From Salegentibacter maritimus (lineage in GTDB: Bacteria; Bacteroidota; Bacteroidia; Flavobacteriales; Flavobacteriaceae): 64,000 nucleotides of DNA. The notes beneath the pieces are model-generated. The model had not been told where the DNA came from, searched no databases, and worked only from the letters and a program-made list of their open reading frames with translations. Below are positions 57,071-64,000 of this stretch, one piece after another. Position 1 is the stretch's first letter, and every line of letters starts with the position of its first letter. Location of the stretch: the NCBI RefSeq assembly GCF_016236915.1, contig NZ_JAEHOK010000009.1, forward strand, positions 1-64,000, in the 5' to 3' direction. Made by a program: the position numbers and the translations under genes.

Positions 57071-60058
57071 TTAATTTTTTTGACTGTTTAAATTACTGGT
57101 TTGGAATACAGTTTTTAGGTGATATATAAAATAATCTATCTGATCCCGGTTTATAATTATCGGAGGTTTTAATTTGAGTACGTTATTATCGGGTCCATCA
57201 GTACTCATTAATACACCTCGGGCTTTCATCATATTCACCAGTAAGCTGGCTGCTTTGGGTAATGGGTTTTTGTTTTTATCAGTAAGTTCAAAACCTAGAA
57301 ATAAACCTTTACCTCTAACATCGCCAATTATAGGGAATTGATCTTGAAGGATGGTAAGCTGTTCTTTTAGATAATTGCCAATTTCTAACGCGTTTTCCTG
57401 TAGTTTTTCTGCTTTTATCACTTCCAGTACTTTTGTGCCTATGGCGCAGGATACCGGATTTCCCCCAAAGGTGTTAAAATACTCCATACCGTTGGCAAAA
57501 GTATTGGCAATCTTTGGAGTGCAAACCACAGCTGCCAGGGGATGGCCATTGCCCAGTGGTTTGCCTATCGTTACGATATCTGGAGTCACGGCATGTTCCT
57601 GGAACCCCCAAAAATGCGAGCCTACCCGACCGCACCCCACCTGTACCTCGTCGGCAATACAAACAGCACCGGCTTCTCGCATATATTGGTAAGCTAAGCT
57701 TAAATATCCTTGGGGTAATTCTACCTGCCCACCACAACTAATTATACTTTCGCAAATAAAGCCTGCCGGTTTTCGGCCTTTTTTATAAATCGATTGAACT
57801 GCTTCCCGGATATGAGCAGCGTATTTTATTCCGGATTTTTCACCACGATACTTTCCTCTAAACCTATCGGGCAAAGGAACTATTTGGGTGTGTTCTGGAG
57901 CTCCTTTGCCACCTTTGCCATCAAATTTATATGAACTTACGTCTATACATGCATTGGTATTGCCATGATATCCTACTTCTACAGCCACAAAATCTCTTTG
58001 TCTGGTATAGGATTTGGCCATCCTAATGGCAAGTTCATTGGCTTCACTTCCTGAGTTTACAAAATGTACTACGGAAAGTTCTTTCGGGAAAGTGGCCAAT
58101 AGCTTTTTAGCGAATAGAATTATATTATCATGAAGGTAACGGGAATTAGTGTTAAGCATTTCCATTTGCTTTTTTCCCGCTTTAACTACTTCTTTATGTT
58201 CATGCCCAACGTGGGCTACATTGTTTACCATATCCAGGTATTTCCTACCCTTATCGTCGATGAGGTAAACCCCATCACCACGAACTATTTTTAATGGCTC
58301 TTTGTAACTTAAACTAAGGCTTTTGCCTAAATAAATTTTACGTTCTGAGATTAGGGTTTCAGGATCAAGCTTATTTGCTCGTATTCTTGCGTCCTTAAAT
58401 AAGGTTAATGGATTTGGGAAAATTTGGTTGTAAACTTCTTTTTCCTTCTCCAAACAATTTAAAACAGGAGGGAGCATTTGTGGGGAAAAAAGACTTAGTT
58501 GAAAACAAAAGGCATTTTTTTCTTTGGGCTTATGGGTTCCCAGTAAACTGCCCTTATCTATTTCCTGACTAAATTTTATAGAAGATTCTATGGTTAAATT
58601 GCGGTAAATAGAATAGTATTTTTCTTTTTTATTAAACAGATGTTCAATAATCAGGATTTTTTTAGCTTTATCCAGCTCAATAATTTTTCCCGGTAGTAAC
58701 GCACGAATATTAAACTTCCTAAAATGCCAAAATTGTATTCCCAAAAACAAATTCTTCCAGAAATCACCTTCTAAAGTTGTTATTCGGTTCTTCTCGTCAA
58801 TTAGTTCTGGTCTAATTTCATTATAACCACCAAAAAAGATTTTTTTATTTTCTTCCAACCATAGTTCGTGGATCCTACCTGTCATTTTCTCCTTACTTCT
58901 AATATCTTCCATATTGCTAATACAGTTTGAAGAAATATCTAAATCTAATGGTTGAAAAGATGTTGGTTTTTTGGTTTCAATAAGATCTGAAAGGGCAATA
59001 TTGGTAGTTCGGGAGTATTTCCTGAAAGAGGAATATGTTTTGTTTTCTTCGTAACCACAGGCATTTTGAAATAATATTTTGGCCAAGTGCGGGTTAATGT
59101 TGTACCATTCTTTAATTAACTTCCAGCCTCCAGCAGTACTTATTTGGTGGTATGGGTTTTCAGGTTCATTTTGGGCGTTTAGTTTTGCTTTCGTAAGACT
59201 AATTATTAGCCGCGCACCCACCAACCAATATAGAATTTCCAATTCTCTCTTTTTAAGGGGGAAAGAATCATGATAGCCCTTAATTACTGCTGTGGCAGCT
59301 TCAAGAACCTGCTTTTTCTCCATGATGGCATACGTAATACAAATTGCCAGGTCGTTTATGGTAGCTGTATAAGTAGCATCTCCAAAATCTATTAAGCCTA
59401 CAATCTTTTCAGAATTTGGTCCAACTATTATGTTGCGGTCGTTAATATCATTATGAACAATACTCTTGCGACAATTCGCTAATTGATTTTCAATAGACTT
59501 AAAACCATCATAGAAATATGTGATATATTTATTCTTTTCTAAGTTAAAGAGATGCTGGTAGTCTTTTGTCCAGGATGTTTGTGAGATATCCCAGGGAGAT
59601 TTTAGGTCTTTCGCATGCGAATCCTCAAAATTGAGTAAAAGACCGGTTAGGTGCCCAGCTTTTTTGCCCAGGTTATATAAAAGTCCTTTGGTATAGTAGC
59701 TGATTTCGCTCCAGAGTGTTCCAGGTACCCAAGACAATAGCCTTATATAAAATATTGTCCCTTCAATTCTAAGCTCTTCTATAAATGCACCATTGGTACT
59801 CTTAATTGTTTCTGGCAATAAAATACGGGAGTTGCCACCATTTAAATGCTGGTGAATATTATTTTGAAACTTTAAATAATCTAATTCGCATATTTCTGAG
59901 CATGCTACTTTTAAAATAAAATTCTTTTCATTTGTTTTAACCAAATAGTTATAGGTTAACTCTCCTGGAAGCAGGTGTATGGTTCCCGTTTTATGATATA
60001 ATCTGGTAACTATTTCTTTTATAGTAGCTAAATTTAAGGCTGACTTTTTCATATTCAT
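57071..60058 (-). CDS. Fused APH-type kinase, degenerate LytM domain and class III aminotransferase-fold phospholyase
   Basis: 995 residues, no signal peptide, so cytoplasmic. Residues about 1-330 are an APH/choline kinase-like domain with catalytic D204 in [13 protein letters not shown] and DFGD (D224). Residues about 435-515 recall an M23/LytM domain but lack its zinc ligands ([20 protein letters not shown]). Residues about 580-985 are a class III aminotransferase fold with [30 protein letters not shown] and PLP lysine K833 in [16 protein letters not shown]. Human AGPHD1 (hydroxylysine kinase) and AGXT2L1/2 (phosphoethanolamine and 5-phosphohydroxylysine phospholyases) have these two activities; in bacteria they occur fused. 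It overlaps the GH63-like gene by 4 bases (ATGA). Confidence 0.88.
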   Translation of the reverse strand: MNMKKSALNLATIKEIVTRLYHKTGTIHLLPGELTYNYLVKTNEKNFILKVACSEICELDYLKFQNNIHQHLNGGNSRILLPETIKSTNGAFIEELRIEGTIFYIRLLSWVPGTLWSEISYYTKGLLYNLGKKAGHLTGLLLNFEDSHAKDLKSPWDISQTSWTKDYQHLFNLEKNKYITYFYDGFKSIENQLANCRKSIVHNDINDRNIIVGPNSEKIVGLIDFGDATYTATINDLAICITYAIMEKKQVLEAATAVIKGYHDSFPLKKRELEILYWLVGARLIISLTKAKLNAQNEPENPYHQISTAGGWKLIKEWYNINPHLAKILFQNACGYEENKTYSSFRKYSRTTNIALSDLIETKKPTSFQPLDLDISSNCISNMEDIRSKEKMTGRIHELWLEENKKIFFGGYNEIRPELIDEKNRITTLEGDFWKNLFLGIQFWHFRKFNIRALLPGKIIELDKAKKILIIEHLFNKKEKYYSIYRNLTIESSIKFSQEIDKGSLLGTHKPKEKNAFCFQLSLFSPQMLPPVLNCLEKEKEVYNQIFPNPLTLFKDARIRANKLDPETLISERKIYLGKSLSLSYKEPLKIVRGDGVYLIDDKGRKYLDMVNNVAHVGHEHKEVVKAGKKQMEMLNTNSRYLHDNIILFAKKLLATFPKELSVVHFVNSGSEANELAIRMAKSYTRQRDFVAVEVGYHGNTNACIDVSSYKFDGKGGKGAPEHTQIVPLPDRFRGKYRGEKSGIKYAAHIREAVQSIYKKGRKPAGFICESIISCGGQVELPQGYLSLAYQYMREAGAVCIADEVQVGCGRVGSHFWGFQEHAVTPDIVTIGKPLGNGHPLAAVVCTPKIANTFANGMEYFNTFGGNPVSCAIGTKVLEVIKAEKLQENALEIGNYLKEQLTILQDQFPIIGDVRGKGLFLGFELTDKNKNPLPKAASLLVNMMKARGVLMSTDGPDNNVLKLKPPIIINRDQIDYFIYHLKTVFQTSNLNSQKN

Positions 60059-62058
60059 TCCTTTAAAAGGAGTAGTAAATAATGCGCCGCAGACCAGCTA
60101 AAATTATGGGCTTCCAGACCTTCTCCCGTTAATGGATTGTAATTTTCACGAATGGAACTCCCTTTTTTTGTTACTCCTTTAGCATTATGGATTAATTTTT
60201 TTGTAAGCAGGTTTGCTTCTTTGTGAAAACCGTATTTTTTTAGGCCTATTACGCCAAAATAAGATTGATCTATCCAGGTAGGACCTCGCCAATACCCACC
60301 TTCAGGTTCAAATTTTTCTGAACTTGCATCTAAAGTTTGCAATGGGACAGCGGTATTAAATCTTTTATTGTGCATTATGGTTTTCAAAAGTTCCTTAGCT
60401 TGAATTTTTGAAGCGACACCAGCCCAAAGAGGTATCCAGCCTTCACTACCTTTTATTTTTACATAAGATTTACCATCTATGGATGTATCATAATACCACC
60501 CATCTTCTTCACTATAAAATTGTTTGCGAATCTGCCTTTTTAGAATATCAGCTTCCTTTTGAAATTGGTTGGCTTCTTCATGCATGTTAAGAAGCTGTGC
60601 TAATTTTTTTAAGTAAAGCTTTTCTGCAAATAAATAGGAGTTCAGATCTACACTTTCCTGATCCATAGAAAAAGCGTTTTTCTGATTGGACAGCAATTGT
60701 GTATCGTCAAAACGCACAGCGTTGTCCATTCCACTCTCCCATTTTGCAGCGATTAGGGTTCCATCGGTAGACCCATATTCACAAAGACCGTCTTGGTCAT
60801 GATCACGGAATTGGTACCACCAATCATGTTGCTTTTTAATTTTAGGGTAGATGTGTTCAATGAACTTTCTATCTCCATCTTGCTGGAAAATTGTCCAGGC
60901 TGCCCAGGCAGAAAGTGGGGGTTTTGTATTTCGATAATTGTTTTCCTCAATCAAGTTGTCGCGGTAAACACAATCTGGTATAAATCCGTTCTCGGTTTGA
61001 TAGTCGTACATAGCCAATACTTGCTGCTTTGCCAAATCGGTATCGAAATGCGCGACCGCAACCGCATGCTTCCAACTATCCCAGGCCCAAAAACCATAAA
61101 ACCATTCGTAATTATAACTTGGAAAAAACCCATCATATTTTAAACCGCCAGAAGCACTACGCCAATTGTTTTGTAGTGTAAGCAAAGACTTTTGGACCAA
61201 CTGGTAATAGGTAGAATCTTGCCACTGGTTATCTATTTTAGAATTAATAGCCTTAATAGTTTCCAGTTTTTGATTCTTAGTTTTCTGATAGGAAGCATCG
61301 AAATTTTCCTGAAGCTGGGTTATTGCTGCCAGTTCGTTTTTATTAAATTCTGAAGCATAAGAAAAGGAGTAGGTAAAGTTGTAGGCTTCACCGGCCCCAA
61401 TTTTAATAGGTTTTAGATTGGCTGTGTAAGCTGTATCTAAAAGATTTATAGTGGAATTTTTTATTTCATTCGGAAGATGCAGCAGGCCATAGAAATCATT
61501 TATTTTACTTTCCACCTTTATAAAATCCATAGCTTTTGATAAGGAAAAATCACCCTTGAAGATTTTTCCTTCTATCATGGGCTTTATTGTAATTGATTGA
61601 TCTTGTAAGTTTTTGAATTGAAATTGAAACATGGCTGTTTTAGCAGATGTAAAGAACATCCTATGTGATAGTAGCCAGTTTTTGGTTTTTTTCTGAAATT
61701 CCAAACCTGATAAAGTACTCTTGAAAGATGTTTCTATTTCTGAATTTGGACTCTCTTTTTCCAGATCTTTAAACTGAAAATTAACTAGAGAAGAGCCTAA
61801 CCAGGCTCCGTTTTCCTGAGACATTATCAATGGTCCGGTAAAACCATTAAAATTCGAGGCTGTGGGCATAGAATAACTAAACCAGGAGCCTTTATCTGAA
61901 AAAGCAAGAAAAGATTTGTCATCAATAGAACCTGGTATGCCTCTGTAATCTAACGTATTGTTTATTTCTTTATCGACAGGATTGTCGATGTTTTTTTGCG
62001 CATTTAAAAAAGTAGCGCCAGTAATTAAGAAAAGACTGGTTAAAAGATATTTATTCAT
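60055..62058 (-). CDS. GH63-like (MGH1-type) alpha-glucosidase, exported
   Basis: 667 residues with signal peptide (MNKYLLTSLFLITGATFLNAQ). An N-terminal beta-sandwich is followed by an (alpha/alpha)6 barrel of clan GH-G: YGFWAWDSWKHAVAV (D327), ENGFIPDCV, DHDQDGLCEYGSTDG, then KWESGMDNAVRFDD with the probable acid D445, RGPTWIDQSYFGVIGL, and RENYNPLTGEGLEAHNFSWS with the probable base E638. GH63 enzymes, including E. coli YgjK, hydrolyse alpha-glucosides and YgjK prefers glucosyl-galactose-type disaccharides. First gene of the operon; its stop overlaps the next start. Exact substrate not proven. Confidence 0.87.
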   Translation of the reverse strand: MNKYLLTSLFLITGATFLNAQKNIDNPVDKEINNTLDYRGIPGSIDDKSFLAFSDKGSWFSYSMPTASNFNGFTGPLIMSQENGAWLGSSLVNFQFKDLEKESPNSEIETSFKSTLSGLEFQKKTKNWLLSHRMFFTSAKTAMFQFQFKNLQDQSITIKPMIEGKIFKGDFSLSKAMDFIKVESKINDFYGLLHLPNEIKNSTINLLDTAYTANLKPIKIGAGEAYNFTYSFSYASEFNKNELAAITQLQENFDASYQKTKNQKLETIKAINSKIDNQWQDSTYYQLVQKSLLTLQNNWRSASGGLKYDGFFPSYNYEWFYGFWAWDSWKHAVAVAHFDTDLAKQQVLAMYDYQTENGFIPDCVYRDNLIEENNYRNTKPPLSAWAAWTIFQQDGDRKFIEHIYPKIKKQHDWWYQFRDHDQDGLCEYGSTDGTLIAAKWESGMDNAVRFDDTQLLSNQKNAFSMDQESVDLNSYLFAEKLYLKKLAQLLNMHEEANQFQKEADILKRQIRKQFYSEEDGWYYDTSIDGKSYVKIKGSEGWIPLWAGVASKIQAKELLKTIMHNKRFNTAVPLQTLDASSEKFEPEGGYWRGPTWIDQSYFGVIGLKKYGFHKEANLLTKKLIHNAKGVTKKGSSIRENYNPLTGEGLEAHNFSWSAAHYLLLLLKE

Positions 62059-62326
62059 TTTTATAAAAGCTATTAGTCTGAAAGATTCAGAATAGGATTA
62101 CTTAAATAGAAATGAATTAAATGGAAATAAAGAAGCGTTTTACGCTTAAGGACTGGCCTAAATTACAAAAAAAATATTACGAGCCAAGAAATAGTATTAA
62201 AATTTTAAGCACCCATAAATAAACCATTCTTATATTCTACAAGGTTTAAAAAAATGTTAAATTATTATTTTAAAAAATTGGTTAGCTCGTTAAAAATATC
62301 TTGTTTTGTTTAAATATCATTGAGAA

Positions 62327-62884
62327 GTGGAACCGAATCTTATACTAGAAAGATTAAAAATGCAAGATAAGAAGGCTTTTCAACAAGTCTTTGAGACTTT
62401 TTATCCGCCTTTAGTAGCTTACTCCTATAAATTTACTTACAATCAGGCCGTAAGCGAAGATTTGGTTCAGGAATCCTTTATCTATATTTGGGAGAATTCA
62501 AGTAAACTAAAGATTAAAAAATCACTCCAGGCTTATTTATTTACAATGGTTAGAAATCGTAGCCTTAATTATCTCAAAAAAATCAACCTTACCGATTCCC
62601 ATCACCTTATTGATATTTCTAATTTCCTTACCGAAGACTTTCAGGAAAAAATGTTTTTTGAAAAAGACATGGGCGCTCTTAAACAAAAAGCAGAAGAAAT
62701 ATTACAATGTTTACCCGAAAAAATGCAGGAAATCTTTAAACTGAAAATAATGCATGGTTTCAGTTATAAAGAAATAGCTGATGAAATGGGAGTTTCTGTA
62801 AATACTGTAAAAACACAATTAAAACGAGCCAGGTTTAAAATAGAATCAGCTTTAACTATACTTTATTTTCTTTTTTTCTGCTAA
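62327..62884 (+). CDS. ECF-type RNA polymerase sigma factor (FecI-like)
   Basis: 185 residues from GTG; an ATG at residue 12 is an alternative. Sigma-70 region 2 reads FYPPLVAYSYKFTYNQAVSE, then DLVQESFIYIWENSSKLKIK; region 4 reads CLPEKMQEIFKLKIMHGFSY, then KEIADEMGVSVNTVKTQLKR. Such sigma factors in Bacteroidota work with a FecR-type anti-sigma factor and an outer-membrane SusC-like transducer to induce sugar or peptide loci. It is divergent from the GH63-like operon and 82 bases before the FecR gene. Confidence 0.93.
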   Translation: MEPNLILERLKMQDKKAFQQVFETFYPPLVAYSYKFTYNQAVSEDLVQESFIYIWENSSKLKIKKSLQAYLFTMVRNRSLNYLKKINLTDSHHLIDISNFLTEDFQEKMFFEKDMGALKQKAEEILQCLPEKMQEIFKLKIMHGFSYKEIADEMGVSVNTVKTQLKRARFKIESALTILYFLFFC

Positions 62885-62966
62885 AGAGAAAAAAATATAA
62901 AAATTTGTCACCCAATCTAAAAAACGAATTGTCTTTATAATAAAGGGGCGTTATGCCTAATTGCTA

Positions 62967-64000
62967 ATGGAATATAGTTTATTAATAAAAAAGCTTAAAA
63001 AAGGTTTGGATCCTGAGGAAGAAAAACAATTTCAGGAGTGGTATTCTTCTTCTTCAGAGCATCGTGACTATTTTAAAAATTTGAAAAGGAATTTTCAGGA
63101 TTCTCCTAATCTTGAAATTAATACCTCCAAAGCCTGGACAAAGGTTGATAAAAAGATTTTTAAACCTAAGAACAATTATTGGAGATATGCAGTTGCAGCT
63201 GTTTTGGTATTGGGATTTTTGAGTTTTCCAATATACTACTTACTAAAAACTCCAATGGAGGATGAAAATAGGATCGTTGAGATTAATGAATTGGAGTCTC
63301 ATTCTAAAGGTATAATTTTTAAAGATCAGGATGGGAAATCAGTTACTTTTTCTGAAAGCGATTCGATTATATCCGGTAAGTATTATCAAGGGAATGGAAG
63401 TCAGCTTAAAATCTCGGATATTGATCAAAGTGTTGGAACCAATAGCATTATAGTGCCAACCGGTAAGCAGTTTAATCTAGAATTAAGTGATGGAACAAAA
63501 GTGACATTAAATGCAAAATCAAAACTTGAATTCCCGACTAGTTTTGATCAAAGTGATCATAGAAAGGTAAAATTGATATATGGGGAAGCCTATTTTGAGG
63601 TGACTCCTGCAATTGAAAATAACAACAAAAGATTTATAGTTGAAAATTTAAATCAAAGTATAGAAGTAATTGGAACCTCTTTTAATATAGAAAATTATAA
63701 AAAAGAGGAAGTAGTAACGACTTTGGTAGAGGGTGAAATTAATCTTTTACATGGGAACAATAAAATAGTGATGGCGCCGGGCCAACAGTCTGTTGTAAAT
63801 AAACAGAACTTGGAAGGTGTAAGGGACGTAGAAGTTTATGATTACGTTGCCTGGAAAGACGGTATGTTTTTATTTAAAGATAAACCTTTAGAGGATATCT
63901 TTAATGTACTTTCAAGATGGTATGATGTAGAAGTAGAATTTGAGGAAAAAGCACTTCAGGAAATAAAATTTAATGGCAGATTTAAACAGAAGCAAAAACT
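62967..64000 (+). CDS. FecR-family anti-sigma factor, cut by the window end
   Basis: The frame starts MEYSLLIKKLKKGLDPEEEK and stays open to the end of the window (344 full codons). A short cytoplasmic sigma-binding part, one membrane segment at residues about 73-93 (WRYAVAAVLVLGFLSFPIYY) and the periplasmic FecR domain (SIIVPTGKQFNLELSDGTKV; LIYGEAYFEVTP; VIGTSFNIENY; TLVEGEINLL; APGQQSVV) are visible, and the start of the C-terminal STN-contacting domain follows. With the sigma factor it forms a transmembrane signalling pair, and a SusC-like receptor gene is expected just beyond the window. Confidence 0.95.
   Translation, partial: MEYSLLIKKLKKGLDPEEEKQFQEWYSSSSEHRDYFKNLKRNFQDSPNLEINTSKAWTKVDKKIFKPKNNYWRYAVAAVLVLGFLSFPIYYLLKTPMEDENRIVEINELESHSKGIIFKDQDGKSVTFSESDSIISGKYYQGNGSQLKISDIDQSVGTNSIIVPTGKQFNLELSDGTKVTLNAKSKLEFPTSFDQSDHRKVKLIYGEAYFEVTPAIENNNKRFIVENLNQSIEVIGTSFNIENYKKEEVVTTLVEGEINLLHGNNKIVMAPGQQSVVNKQNLEGVRDVEVYDYVAWKDGMFLFKDKPLEDIFNVLSRWYDVEVEFEEKALQEIKFNGRFKQKQK

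Noticed and set aside
57474-57741. Frames on both strands inside the kinase/lyase gene
   Set aside because: They overlap the well-supported aminotransferase-fold region and have no motifs of their own.

Overview
The window looks like chromosomal DNA of a marine member of the Flavobacteriaceae (Bacteroidota), of the Zunongwangia/Salegentibacter/Gramella kind. The evidence is AT-rich sequence, Bacteroidota-type TAnnTTTG promoter elements, a type IX secretion adhesin with a PorP/SprF partner, bacillithiol synthesis (bshC), many SPxx lipoproteins, and a FecI/FecR-type sigma/anti-sigma pair beside glycoside hydrolases. The genus is inferred only from general resemblance.

Layout. 1-1254: a complete or nearly complete IS3-family element with a readable -1 frameshift site. 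1252-3238: a compact minus-strand cluster encoding a TPR + primase-polymerase (AEP) protein, a DEDDh exonuclease and a cupin-like protein whose end lies in the IS tip. 3239-3791: noncoding DNA with three copies of an inverted, attC-like repeat, followed by a small orphan gene. 4177-13031: ordinary accessory and housekeeping genes: mltF-like transglycosylase, CAT-like acetyltransferase + DsbA-fold protein divergent from an HxlR regulator, esterase, amidohydrolase, ankyrin protein, P1 peptidase. 13593-38276: mostly conserved genes: rimO, a CaCA antiporter coupled to an M16 peptidase, an M14 peptidase, bshC coupled to a PLP decarboxylase, SIMPL protein, guaA, a LysM/substrate-binding fusion, OsmC, nitronate monooxygenase-like, mnmA, FAS1 protein, M28 peptidase, SGNH hydrolase.

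38525-53222 begins with tRNA-Ser(TGA), followed by a CTnDOT-like tyrosine recombinase, a CI-like repressor, and a 3320-residue repeat-rich T9SS adhesin with its SprF partner. A decayed IS200/IS605 transposase follows. 53923 to the end is a catabolic locus: a GH63-like alpha-glucosidase, an APH-kinase/aminotransferase-fold phospholyase fusion and a GH2 beta-galactosidase form one minus-strand operon. An ECF sigma factor and a FecR anti-sigma factor (cut by the window end) diverge from it.

Two loci stand out. The 53923-62058 operon has exactly the three activities needed to take apart glucosyl-galactosyl-hydroxylysine, the collagen glycan unit: alpha-glucosidase, beta-galactosidase, and a fused hydroxylysine-kinase-like plus phosphohydroxylysine-lyase-like enzyme. 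I propose it as a collagen-glycan/hydroxylysine utilisation system. The TPR-PrimPol/exonuclease/cupin cluster next to an IS and cassette-like repeats may be an undescribed defence or DNA-processing module. Both are inferences from sequence. Several dispersed palindromic repeat families also occur, and one of them has been absorbed in frame into two proteins.
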